NCBI GenBank assembly: GCA_002746365.1
Contig: NVWZ01000056.1
Span: 1 to 5,499 of the forward strand
Length of the DNA: 5,499 bases
Direction: 5' to 3'
Source: Thiotrichaceae bacterium
GTDB lineage: Bacteria > Pseudomonadota > Gammaproteobacteria > SZUA-229
Shown: one piece after another, positions 1 through 5,499 of the stretch
How the letters are laid out: each line of letters begins with the position of its first letter
Numbering within the stretch: the stretch's first letter is position 1
Program-made: the position numbers and the translations under genes
Notes under the pieces: generated by a model
What the model was told of the DNA's origin: nothing
The model's database searches: none
The model's input: the letters and a program-made list of their open reading frames with translations, nothing else

Positions 1-127
1 CGACTAAATGCTCATCTTTCTGAGTTAATTTAATCAAGCGCACACCTTGCGTATTTCGACCAAGAATAGAAACTTCTTCGGTTCGGGTACGTACGAGAGT
101 GCCTTTATCGGTGATTAACATCATTTC
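1..127 (-). pseudogene. gyrA: gyrA fragment (DNA gyrase subunit A, C-terminal domain), foreign piece at the window edge
   Basis: Read on the minus strand from 127 to 2, 42 codons are open and give a GyrA C-terminal beta-pinwheel segment. It starts [15 protein letters not shown] and contains the GyrA-box-like repeat [12 protein letters not shown]. In E. coli GyrA the matching stretch, from memory, is MLITDAGTLVRTR followed by GRNTQGV, near the end of the pinwheel that wraps DNA for negative supercoiling. The piece runs off the left edge on its C-terminal side and stops abruptly at about 127 on its N-terminal side, so only a sliver of an ~850-residue protein is present. Hand-counted G+C is about 41%, far below the rest of the window, and codons such as TTA, ATT and AAA dominate. 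A gamma-proteobacterial source is inferred. It is unlikely to be native here. Confidence 0.85.
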
Positions 128-131
128 ATGG
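125..131. other. Junction between the gyrA piece and the histidine-kinase piece
   Basis: GyrA similarity on the minus strand holds to the Glu codon at 125-127. Histidine-kinase similarity on the plus strand begins at the Trp codon at 129-131. The two coding stretches lie on opposite strands, differ in base composition (about 41% against 57% G+C), and meet with no spacer. I see no inverted repeat, target duplication or recombinase site at the join. Confidence 0.75.
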
Positions 132-422
132 CTAAGGCTGCGCCATCGCCCGGCCATTGCGATCAACACTTTTTTTCTGCAACTGCTAGTCGATGTAATC
201 ACGCTCACCGTCATCCTCTATTTTACCGGTGGCTCGACCAACCCCTTTGTCTCGCTACTGCTATTGCCGCTGGTCATTGTTGCCGCCACCGCGCCACGTC
301 TTCACGCCTGGGGAATGGCTAGCATCACCATTGGCTGCTACACACTATTGATGTTTCTCTACGCCCCACTGCACGACATGGGCGCCCATCAAAGCGGCAG
401 CTTTGGCCAGCACATCATCGGC
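129..422 (+). pseudogene. Fragment of a RegB/PrrB-type sensor histidine kinase (membrane domain only)
   Basis: The plus strand encodes about 98 residues starting [16 protein letters not shown]. They include the segment [20 protein letters not shown], then NPFVSLLLLPLVIVAA, and end near SFGQHIIG. This matches the N-terminal multi-helix membrane region of the redox-responsive RegB/PrrB/ActS-like sensor kinases common in proteobacteria; the FTGGSTNPFVS stretch between helices is typical. Three hydrophobic helices can be seen. The true start, first helix, dimerisation His box and ATPase domain are all absent: the left side is cut at 129 and the right side at 402-422. An ATG in frame at 99 lies inside the foreign gyrA piece and is not the native start. 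After about 422 the frame stays open but reads antisense trmJ. Family membership is fairly sure; the specific gene name is not. Confidence 0.75.
402..422. other. Junction between the histidine-kinase piece and trmJ
   Basis: Kinase-like coding on the plus strand is believable to about the Gly codon at 420-422 (SFGQHIIG). TrmJ-like coding on the minus strand is believable down to about the Lys codon at 402-404 (SGADDVLAK). The two overlap in this ~20-base stretch, so the breakpoint lies within it and may use a short shared sequence. To the right, gene order and base composition are normal for Burkholderiales. Confidence 0.65.
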
Positions 423-668
423 ACCACTGGCCATCGCGACGGCGTCGGGATGCCACACGACGCCCGGCTCGCGCGGCGAGACCAGCACCAGGCTCCCCGG
501 CACGTGCCCGAAGCCCATCGTCTTGATCGCCCGCGCGACCGAGCCCACGTTGCCGGGGTGACTGGTTTCCACCAGCACCACACGCACATGCGCGAAAATG
601 TCCGAAAGATCACTTGCGGCCGTGCCATTCGGGATCGGATCCATCTGAGAGTTCAACACTTCGGTCAT
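402..668 (-). pseudogene. trmJ: Truncated trmJ: N-terminal part of the tRNA (cytidine/uridine-2'-O-)-methyltransferase
   Basis: TrmJ is a SPOUT-class enzyme that 2'-O-methylates nucleotide 32 in the anticodon loop of several tRNAs using S-adenosylmethionine. The minus-strand frame starts at the ATG complementary to 666-668 and carries the family's N-terminal signature: [20 protein letters not shown] (residues 28-47), then LVLVSPRE and [14 protein letters not shown]. Similarity ends at about residue 89. The frame continues only to a stop at 345-347, through kinase-derived sequence, giving an aberrant tail starting LMGAHVVQ. The trefoil-knot and SAM-binding half of the ~250-residue enzyme is missing, so this piece cannot be active. 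The second Met (642-644) is another possible start. trmJ divergent from suhB is, as I recall, the usual Burkholderiales arrangement. The cut probably reflects the chimeric left end, not a real mutation. Confidence 0.85.
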
Positions 669-728
669 CCGGAGCGTCCCGGCCGTCTCGATCGAGGTTG
701 TCGACTCGTGCGAGAGGCCAGGTTCCTA

Positions 729-734
729 TACAAT
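729..734 (+). promoter_or_regulatory. Candidate -10 box (TACAAT) in the trmJ-suhB intergenic region
   Basis: TACAAT, within TATACAAT from 727, matches five of six positions of the sigma-70 -10 consensus. No good -35 hexamer is found 16-18 bases upstream, so this is a weak candidate for a suhB promoter with a long leader. Confidence 0.25.
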
Positions 735-787
735 GCTGCCTTCCAATTGCGGTGCGGCGCTTCACATGGCGACGCACCCCGTTCTTC

Positions 788-793
788 TACAAT
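788..793 (+). promoter_or_regulatory. Candidate -10 box (TACAAT) nearer suhB
   Basis: A second TACAAT lies 102 bases before the suhB start and would give a leader of about 95 nt. TTCACA at 761-766 resembles a -35 element, but its 21-base spacing is too long. The 227-base gap (669-895) between the divergent trmJ and suhB starts must hold promoters for both genes. No convincing minus-strand promoter for trmJ was found in it. Confidence 0.3.
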
Positions 794-895
794 TCGTTGT
801 GTTGTCTGGCGGCCCCGGCAGCCCGCGCGATTCGCCCTTGTTTCTGTGGCGTCCCATGTCGCGTCGTGGCGCGGTTGCCCCGCCTGGAGAAATTC

Positions 896-1717
896 ATGCA
901 TCCGATGCTCAATATCGCCGTCAAGGCGGCCCGCAAGGCGGGGTCCATCATCAACCGCGCGTCGATCGACGTCGATCTGGTGCGCGTTTCGCGCAAACAA
1001 CACAACGATTTCGTCACTGAAGTCGATCGCGCGGCCGAAGCGGCCATCATCGACATCATCCGCACCGCCTACCCCGAGCATGCCATTCTAGCGGAAGAGT
1101 CCGGTCAGTCCTGGGCCGACGGCGAAGAACAGAGCGAGTTCACCTGGGTTATCGACCCGCTGGACGGCACCACGAACTTCATCCACGGCTTTCCGCAGTA
1201 CGCAGTGTCGATCGGCCTGCTGCACAAGGGCGTGCCGTCGCAAGCCGTGGTCTACGACCCAACCCGCGACGAACTGTTCACCGCCAGCAAGGGCGCGGGC
1301 GCGTTCCTGAACAACCGCCGCATCCGCGTCACGCGCCGCGACAAGCTGGCCGATTGCCTGATCGGCACCGGCTTCCCGTTCCGCGATCTGGAAGGCATGG
1401 ACGAATACCTGGAAATGTTCGCGCTGATGACGCGTAGCTGCGCCGGCCTGCGCCGCCCGGGCGCCGCCGCCCTGGACCTGGCCTACGTCGCCTGCGGCCG
1501 TCTGGATGGCTTCTTCGAGCGCGGCCTCAAGCCGTGGGACATGGCTGCCGGCATGCTACTGATCACTGAAGCTGGCGGTCTGGTCGGCAACTACGCCGGC
1601 GAATCGCGCCAGATGGAACAGGGTGAAGTGCTGGCCGGCAACCCGAAGGCCTTCGCACAGATGGTTCGCCTGCTGGCCCCCTTCTCGCTCGACAACGCGA
1701 AGCCCGCCGCAGTCTGA
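896..1717 (+). CDS. suhB: SuhB, inositol-1-monophosphatase family protein
   Basis: SuhB (273 aa; E. coli 267) is a Mg2+-dependent, Li+-sensitive phosphatase of the inositol monophosphatase superfamily, releasing phosphate from myo-inositol 1-phosphate and similar substrates in the cytoplasm. In E. coli it also joins the Nus antitermination complex on rRNA operons. Metal ligands are visible at Glu67 (ILAEES), Asp87 and Asp90 ([10 protein letters not shown], residues 86-95) and Asp215 ([10 protein letters not shown]). These cover both family signatures, at about 84-98 and 214-228. The start at 896 gives the conserved N-terminus MHPMLNIA and has TGGAGA (885-890) five bases upstream. The frame is open far upstream, but that part has no family similarity. 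The gene is single, divergent from trmJ, and ends at its own strong terminator. It looks complete and functional. Whether its main role here is phosphatase or rRNA transcription factor cannot be read from sequence. Confidence 0.97.
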   Translation: MHPMLNIAVKAARKAGSIINRASIDVDLVRVSRKQHNDFVTEVDRAAEAAIIDIIRTAYPEHAILAEESGQSWADGEEQSEFTWVIDPLDGTTNFIHGFPQYAVSIGLLHKGVPSQAVVYDPTRDELFTASKGAGAFLNNRRIRVTRRDKLADCLIGTGFPFRDLEGMDEYLEMFALMTRSCAGLRRPGAAALDLAYVACGRLDGFFERGLKPWDMAAGMLLITEAGGLVGNYAGESRQMEQGEVLAGNPKAFAQMVRLLAPFSLDNAKPAAV

Positions 1718-1744
1718 TCCTTAGCTAGCCCCCAGGCTGCCTTC

Positions 1745-1788
1745 AAACAGGCGCCATCGGAGAGATCCGATGGCGCCTGTTTCGTTTT
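1745..1788 (+). terminator. Strong intrinsic terminator of suhB
   Basis: A perfect 17-bp stem (1745-1761 pairing with 1766-1782) closes a GAGA tetraloop. It is followed by CGTTTT, giving the U-rich tract TTTCGTTTT with the stem end. It lies 27 bases after the suhB stop. The left arm begins AAA, so minus-strand transcription may also be terminated. It insulates suhB from the hicAB operon. Confidence 0.92.
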
Positions 1789-1865
1789 GCGCACTTTCTT
1801 TCAGAATCTCGCCCGGGATTTCCCGATTCACCCGCCATAAAGTTGCTCGCGACACACAAGTTTAC

Positions 1866-1893
1866 TTGCGCCCCCTAACACCGTGTGTAGACT
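1866..1893 (+). promoter_or_regulatory. Candidate hicAB promoter
   Basis: TTGCGC (1866-1871) and TAGACT (1888-1893), 16 bases apart, are the best sigma-70-like pair upstream of hicA, matching three and four of six consensus positions. The -10 lies inside the palindrome at 1881-1902, so a bound repressor would block RNA polymerase. This is an inference from weak matches. Confidence 0.35.
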
Positions 1894-1902
1894 TACACAC
1901 GG
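1881..1902. promoter_or_regulatory. Perfect palindrome upstream of hicA, probable HicB operator
   Basis: CCGTGTGTA (1881-1889), spacer GACT, then TACACACGG (1894-1902) is an exact 9-4-9 inverted repeat ending 18 bases before the hicA start. HicB proteins with DNA-binding C-termini repress their own operon by binding such palindromes, and this HicB carries a ribbon-helix-helix domain that binds as a dimer. The repeat has no T-tract after it, so an operator fits better than a terminator. Confidence 0.7.
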
Positions 1903-1920
1903 ATCATTCAGGGCTCGAAA

Positions 1921-2100
1921 TTGCATTCGTCCACGCTGATCCGATTGCTCGAACAGAAGGGGTGGAAGCTGGTGCGCACGCATGGCAGTCATTTCACCTT
2001 CAAACATCCGCGGCACATGCTGATTGTGACCGTGCCCCATCCAAAGAAGGATCTGCCGACAGGCACGGTCCGAAACATTCTGAGGACGGCCGGGCTATGA
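1921..2100 (+). CDS. hicA: HicA toxin (mRNA interferase), TTG start
   Basis: This 59-residue protein is a HicA-family toxin. HicA is a small dsRBD-fold ribonuclease that cleaves mRNA and tmRNA and is neutralised by HicB. Family features are in order: the N-terminal helix MHSSTLIRLLEQKGW; the catalytic-His motif GSHFTFKHP with His24; and the C-terminal VPHPKKDLPTGTVRNILRTA (residues 39-58), nearly diagnostic for HicA. The stop at 1888-1890 limits upstream extension, and the frame between holds no ATG or GTG. TTG at 1921 gives the expected family N-terminus (M-x-S-S-x-L-I) and follows CAGGG (1909-1913) by seven bases. Its small size and rare start make it easy to overlook. Hand-counted G+C is about 57%, lower than its chromosomal neighbours. 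hicB follows after 29 bases, the usual toxin-first order. It appears intact. Confidence 0.92.
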   Translation: MHSSTLIRLLEQKGWKLVRTHGSHFTFKHPRHMLIVTVPHPKKDLPTGTVRNILRTAGL

Positions 2101-2108
2101 GCAGCGCG

Positions 2109-2117
2109 CCGTGTACA
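2109..2117 (+). promoter_or_regulatory. Possible HicB half-site between hicA and hicB
   Basis: CCGTGTACA differs at two of nine positions from the half-site CCGTGTGTA of the upstream palindrome, and it lies just before the hicB ribosome binding site. It could be a secondary HicB contact or a relic. A chance match is quite possible. Confidence 0.2.
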
Positions 2118-2129
2118 AAGAGGAACGAC

Positions 2130-2534
2130 ATGGACTTTCCCATTGCCATTCACAAGGATGCGAACTCGGTCTACGGCGTGACGGTGCCCGATGTGGCGGG
2201 CTGTTACTCCGCCGGCGAATCCATCGAGGAAGCGGTCCGCAACGCACGCGAGGCCATCACGACTCACGTGGTGGCCCTGCTCTCCCTTGGCGAGGAGGTT
2301 GTTCTGAAAGCGACGCCGATCGGCACGCTGATGGCCCAACCGGAGTACGCAGGCGCGATCTGGGCGCTGGCCGACATCGACATGAGCAAGCTCGACGCAC
2401 GCCCGGAGCGAATCAATATCAGCCTGCCTCGTTTTGTATTGCACAAGATCGACACGTTCGTGGAACGTCGCCACGAAACCCGGAGCGGGTTCCTCGCGCG
2501 CGTCGCGCTGGACGCCATCGCGGGCAGCGTCTGA
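2130..2534 (+). CDS. hicB: HicB antitoxin and autorepressor
   Basis: HicB (134 aa) binds and blocks HicA and usually represses the operon. The N-terminal part (about 1-60) is the HicB partial RNase-H-like fold, with YGVTVPDVAGCYSAGES followed by the helix EEAVRNAREAITTHV. A middle linker (PIGTLMAQPEYAGAIWALADID) leads to a C-terminal ribbon-helix-helix domain (about 94-131): strand RINISLPRFVL, then helices with HKIDTFVERR and SGFLARVALDAI. The HicA-binding fold and the DNA-binding domain are therefore both present. The ATG at 2130 is preceded by AGAGGA (2119-2124) with five bases between, a stronger site than hicA has, consistent with excess antitoxin production. The frame is open upstream to 1770, but that stretch overlaps hicA in another frame and has no family similarity. 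No T-rich terminator follows the stop. The gene looks complete. Confidence 0.93.
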   Translation: MDFPIAIHKDANSVYGVTVPDVAGCYSAGESIEEAVRNAREAITTHVVALLSLGEEVVLKATPIGTLMAQPEYAGAIWALADIDMSKLDARPERINISLPRFVLHKIDTFVERRHETRSGFLARVALDAIAGSV

Positions 2535-2598
2535 GTCCAGAACGGAAAATCCCAGCAAAAATGAGAATTCGGCACGAAGCCGAGGTGTGGGGTCGCAG

Positions 2599-2604
2599 TA
2601 AAAT
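2599..2604 (+). promoter_or_regulatory. Candidate -10 box for mutS
   Basis: TAAAAT matches five of six positions of the -10 consensus, in an otherwise G+C-rich stretch 113 bases before the mutS start. No good -35 hexamer is seen at 16-18 bases. It would allow mutS to be transcribed separately from hicAB, with a leader of about 105 nt. Confidence 0.4.
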
Positions 2605-2654
2605 GCCCCTTTACGCCGCGCACGGGGTGGGCCTGTAATCCAGACGCCACCAGA

Positions 2655-2679
2655 CCGCCGGCAACCGATACACCGGCGG
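2655..2679. repeat. Inverted repeat in the mutS leader
   Basis: CCGCCGG (2655-2661) and CCGGCGG (2673-2679) form a perfect 7-bp G+C stem with an 11-nt loop. The stem ends 37 bases before the mutS ATG. No T-tract follows, so it is not an intrinsic terminator. It may be a leader hairpin or a protein site, or may simply reflect G+C-rich composition. Confidence 0.4.
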
Positions 2680-2716
2680 CCCGGCACCTGCGCCGCTTGC
2701 CGCCCGAGAGGAATGC

Positions 2717-5467
2717 ATGTCAGAAGCCCTATCCGTACCTGCCGCTGAAGGCGAGAACACCGTGACCGCGAGTGAATCGCCCGACCTTGCCGCGACTTCC
2801 GCCAGGGCCGAGAAAGTCGGCAAGCAGGGAAAGCCCGAGAAAGCCGAGAAGCAGTCGCCCATGATGCTGCAGTACCACGGCATCAAGGCCGACCACCCGG
2901 ACACGCTCCTTTTCTACCGGATGGGTGACTTCTATGAGCTATTCCATGACGATGCCGAGAAGGCCGCGCGATTGCTCGACATCACGCTGACCGCGCGCGG
3001 CCAGTCTGGCGGTGTGCCAATCCGTATGGCCGGGATCCCATTCCATTCGGCTGACCAGTATCTGGCGCGCCTGGTAAAGCTTGGCGAATCCGTGGCGATC
3101 TGCGAACAGATTGGTGACCCAGCGACCAGCAAGGGCCCGGTCGAGCGCAAAGTGGTGCGCATCGTTACGCCCGGCACGCTGACCGATGCCGCCCTGCTGC
3201 CGGACAAGTCCGACACGTTCCTGTTGGCCGTGCACCAGCAGACCACACGCCGCGGCGTCAGCAAGACGGGCCTGGCATGGCTGAACCTCGCCAGTGGCGA
3301 ACTGCGACTCATGGAGTGCGACGCCGCGCAGTTGTCCCGTGAACTCGAGCGTATCCGCCCCGCCGAGGTGCTGTACACCGACGGCATGGACCTGCCGGCG
3401 CTGACATGCGCGCGCACCCGGTTGCCGGAATGGCACTTTGACCAGGAAGCCGGTACTCGCCGCCTGCGCGAACAGATCGGCGTGGCCAGCCTGGAGCCGT
3501 TCGGCTGCTCGGGCCTGGGAGCCGCCCTCGGCGCTGCCGGCGCGCTGCTCAACTATGCGGCCACCACGCAAGGCCAGTCTCTGCGCCACGTGCAGGGCGT
3601 CACCGTCGAGCGGGAATCCGAATTTGTCGGCCTCGACTCGGCTACACGCCGCAACCTCGAACTGACCGAGACGCTGCGTGGCACCGAATCGCCAACGCTC
3701 TTCTCGCTGCTCGACACATGCGCGACGACGATGGGCAGCCGCGCGCTGCGCCACTGGCTGCATCATCCGTTGCGCGACCCGGCCCTGCCGCGAGCGCGTC
3801 AGCAGGCCATTGGGGCACTGATCACACAAGGGCCGGACGGCTTGCGTACCGTGCTGCGCAAGCTTGCCGACGTCGAGCGGATCACCGCGCGACTCGCGTT
3901 GCTGTCGGCACGTCCGCGCGATCTGTCCTCGCTGCGCGACACCCTGCGTGCCCTGCCCGATGTGCAGGCCGCCACGGTCAGTTCAGAGGATGCGCCGCTG
4001 CTGGCGCAGACCCTTGAGGAAATCGACATTCCGCAGGACTGCCTGGAACTGCTGATCCGCGCCGTGGCGGATGAACCCTCAACGGTGATTCGCGACGGCG
4101 GCGTCATCGCGCGCGGCTACGACGGTGAGCTCGACGAACTGCGCGATATCTCGGAAAACTGCGGTCAATTCCTGATCGAGCTGGAAACCCGGGAGCGCGA
4201 GCGCACAGGCATCACGAACCTGCGCGTCGAATACAACCGAGTTCATGGCTTCTATATCGAAGTCACCAACGGGCAGGCCGACAAGGTGCCCGACGACTAT
4301 CGACGCCGGCAGACCCTGAAGAACGCCGAACGCTACATCACACCCGAGTTGAAAGCGTTCGAGGACAAGGCGCTCTCGGCACAGGATCGCGCGCTGGCTC
4401 GCGAGAAGCAGCTCTACGACGGTCTGCTGCAGGCCCTGCTGCCGCATATCGGCAGTCTGCGTCGCGTGGCCGGCGCGCTCGCCCGCCTCGACGTGCTTGC
4501 CACACTGGCCGAACGTGCGAAAACACTCGACTGGGTCCAGCCGGAACGCGTCCAGGAGAACGTCATCGACATCTCGCAGGGCCGCCATCCCGTCGTGGAA
4601 GGTCAGCTGGCCGCGGAGTCGGTCGCGTTCATCGCAAACGACTGTCAGTTGAACGAGGCCCGCAAGCTGCTGCTGATCACCGGCCCGAACATGGGTGGTA
4701 AATCGACGTTCATGCGCCAGACCGCATTGATCGTTCTGCTGGCCTGCGTCGGCGCCTGGGTGCCGGCACGCCGTGCCGTGATTGGCCCGGTGGATCGCAT
4801 CTTCACGCGTATTGGGGCCGCCGACGACCTGGCGGGCGGACGTTCGACCTTCATGGTCGAAATGACCGAGGCCGCAGCCATCCTGCACAACGCCACGCCA
4901 TCCAGCCTGGTGCTGATGGATGAGATCGGCCGCGGTACTTCGACCTTCGACGGTCTCGCCCTCGCGTGGGCCATCGCGCGTCATCTGCTGTCCCACAACC
5001 GCAGCCACACACTGTTTGCCACCCATTATTTCGAGCTGACGCAACTGCCGGTCGAGTTCCCGCAGGCTGCCAACGTGCACCTGTCAGCCGTGGAGCATGG
5101 CGATGGCATCGTATTCCTGCATGCGGTGCAGGACGGTCCGGCCAGCCAGAGCTACGGGCTGCAGGTGGCCCAATTGGCGGGTGTTCCGCAACCAGTCATT
5201 CGCGCAGCGCGCAAGCATCTCGCGTGGCTGGAAGAACAATCGGCGGACGCCACGCCCACGCCGCAGATGGATCTGTTCTCGGCGCAGTCTTCCCCGTCCG
5301 CAGACGATGAAGATGACAAATCGGCAGGCCAGTCCGCCGTGCCGCCCGCGCAGGCTGCCACGCTGGAAGCGCTGGCCGATATCGACCCGGACAGCCTCTC
5401 GCCGCGTGAAGCGCTCGAGGCGCTGTACCGACTCAAGTCCATCTCGGAGACCGCGCGAACGGTATGA
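2717..5467 (+). CDS. mutS: DNA mismatch repair protein MutS
   Basis: MutS recognises mispaired and small looped bases in new DNA and, with ATP and MutL, starts their excision. At 916 aa it is longer than E. coli MutS (853). Domain limits here are rough. Residues 1-46 are a Lys/Glu/Ala-rich extension. The mismatch-binding domain follows, with the Phe-x-Glu wedge F72-Y73-E74 in [11 protein letters not shown]. Then come connector (about 152-300), core/lever (about 303-480 and 540-603), and clamp (about 480-540, [12 protein letters not shown]). The ATPase domain has Walker [10 protein letters not shown] (656-664), Walker [11 protein letters not shown] with D735-E736, and the ATHYFELT switch with H770. 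QMDLF (850-854) is a beta-clamp-binding motif, and the C-terminal [13 protein letters not shown] (895-907) is the tetramerisation segment. The start at 2717 has AGAGGA (2707-2712) upstream. All key residues are present. It appears separately promoted, downstream of hicAB. Confidence 0.98.
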   Translation: MSEALSVPAAEGENTVTASESPDLAATSARAEKVGKQGKPEKAEKQSPMMLQYHGIKADHPDTLLFYRMGDFYELFHDDAEKAARLLDITLTARGQSGGVPIRMAGIPFHSADQYLARLVKLGESVAICEQIGDPATSKGPVERKVVRIVTPGTLTDAALLPDKSDTFLLAVHQQTTRRGVSKTGLAWLNLASGELRLMECDAAQLSRELERIRPAEVLYTDGMDLPALTCARTRLPEWHFDQEAGTRRLREQIGVASLEPFGCSGLGAALGAAGALLNYAATTQGQSLRHVQGVTVERESEFVGLDSATRRNLELTETLRGTESPTLFSLLDTCATTMGSRALRHWLHHPLRDPALPRARQQAIGALITQGPDGLRTVLRKLADVERITARLALLSARPRDLSSLRDTLRALPDVQAATVSSEDAPLLAQTLEEIDIPQDCLELLIRAVADEPSTVIRDGGVIARGYDGELDELRDISENCGQFLIELETRERERTGITNLRVEYNRVHGFYIEVTNGQADKVPDDYRRRQTLKNAERYITPELKAFEDKALSAQDRALAREKQLYDGLLQALLPHIGSLRRVAGALARLDVLATLAERAKTLDWVQPERVQENVIDISQGRHPVVEGQLAAESVAFIANDCQLNEARKLLLITGPNMGGKSTFMRQTALIVLLACVGAWVPARRAVIGPVDRIFTRIGAADDLAGGRSTFMVEMTEAAAILHNATPSSLVLMDEIGRGTSTFDGLALAWAIARHLLSHNRSHTLFATHYFELTQLPVEFPQAANVHLSAVEHGDGIVFLHAVQDGPASQSYGLQVAQLAGVPQPVIRAARKHLAWLEEQSADATPTPQMDLFSAQSSPSADDEDDKSAGQSAVPPAQAATLEALADIDPDSLSPREALEALYRLKSISETARTV

Positions 5468-5499
5468 CGGCACGCTTCCGGGGTCGAAGCTCGGCGGCC
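5464..5499 (+). CDS. Possible start of a downstream gene, cut by the window edge
   Basis: An ATG at 5464-5466 overlaps the mutS stop (ATGA), a layout typical of translational coupling. It opens a frame reading [12 protein letters not shown] to the window end. The basic, short N-terminus could begin a signal peptide, but 12 residues cannot be assigned. No separate ribosome binding site is obvious. It may equally be a chance ATG. Confidence 0.25.
   Translation, partial: MTARFRGRSSAA

Noticed and set aside
1..422. Insertion sequence or integron-like capture explaining the three fragments
   Set aside because: No terminal inverted repeats, transposase or integrase coding, attachment sites or target duplications were seen around either junction.
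614..895. Upstream extension of suhB by 94 codons
   Set aside because: It runs antisense over the trmJ start and the shared promoter region. SuhB family similarity begins at MHPMLNIA (896), which has TGGAGA in front.
99..1091. A 330-codon plus-strand open frame running from the gyrA piece through the kinase piece and antisense trmJ into suhB
   Set aside because: Only the 129-422 part matches a family. The rest is antisense or out-of-frame reading of trmJ and suhB in G+C-rich DNA, and the start lies in the foreign piece.
1770..2129. Extension of the hicB frame upstream to 1770, giving a 254-residue protein
   Set aside because: The added part overlaps hicA in another frame, shows no family similarity and begins inside the terminator hairpin. 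The ATG at 2130 has its own good ribosome binding site.
2569..2583. Short hairpin TCGGC-ACGAA-GCCGA after hicB as an operon terminator
   Set aside because: The stem is only 5 bp and is followed by GGTGTGGGG on the plus strand, with no T-tract. On the minus strand a T-run follows only after several other bases, so support is too weak.
4079..5080. Long minus-strand open frame (333 codons) inside mutS
   Set aside because: It is a shadow of the G+C-rich mutS coding strand; its composition is Arg/Gln/Gly/Val-rich and no known motif was seen.

Overview
The window from about position 402 rightward reads as ordinary G+C-rich chromosome of a beta-proteobacterium of the order Burkholderiales, most like Cupriavidus or Ralstonia. 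This placement is from remembered protein families, not a search. It rests on the SuhB and MutS sequence types, on suhB lying divergent from the tRNA methyltransferase gene trmJ, and on the base composition. The first ~400 bases do not belong to that picture.

Left end (1 to ~422): three unrelated gene pieces are joined bluntly. Positions 1-127 encode, on the minus strand, 42 codons of the DNA gyrase A C-terminal domain. They are about 41% G+C (hand count) and resemble a gamma-proteobacterial GyrA. Positions 129 to ~422 encode, on the plus strand, the membrane part of a RegB/PrrB-type sensor histidine kinase, about 57% G+C. From ~402 on, the minus strand encodes the first ~89 residues of TrmJ, which belongs beside suhB. 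There are no IS ends, integrase or target-site duplications at the joins, so a chimeric contig end or ligation artefact is the simplest reading.

Centre (669 to 1790): a divergent intergenic region with two possible -10 boxes leads to intact suhB (inositol-phosphatase family, 273 aa). It ends at a very strong perfect-stem terminator (1745-1782).

Accessory module (about 1840 to 2534): a type II toxin-antitoxin operon, hicA-hicB. hicA is a 59-residue toxin gene with a TTG start and is easy to miss. hicB is an antitoxin with an N-terminal HicB fold and a C-terminal ribbon-helix-helix DNA-binding domain. A perfect 9-4-9 palindrome (1881-1902) just upstream of hicA, over the probable promoter, is the likely HicB operator. 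The module sits between the suhB terminator and the mutS promoter, as expected for a small mobile cassette.

Right end (2535 to 5499): a leader with a candidate -10 box and an inverted repeat precedes intact mutS (916 aa, mismatch recognition and repair). mutS has a Lys/Glu-rich N-terminal extension and a clear beta-clamp-binding motif. Its stop codon overlaps an ATG that may start a further gene running out of the window.

No undescribed system was found. The points most worth attention are the chimeric left end and the hicAB operon with its operator.
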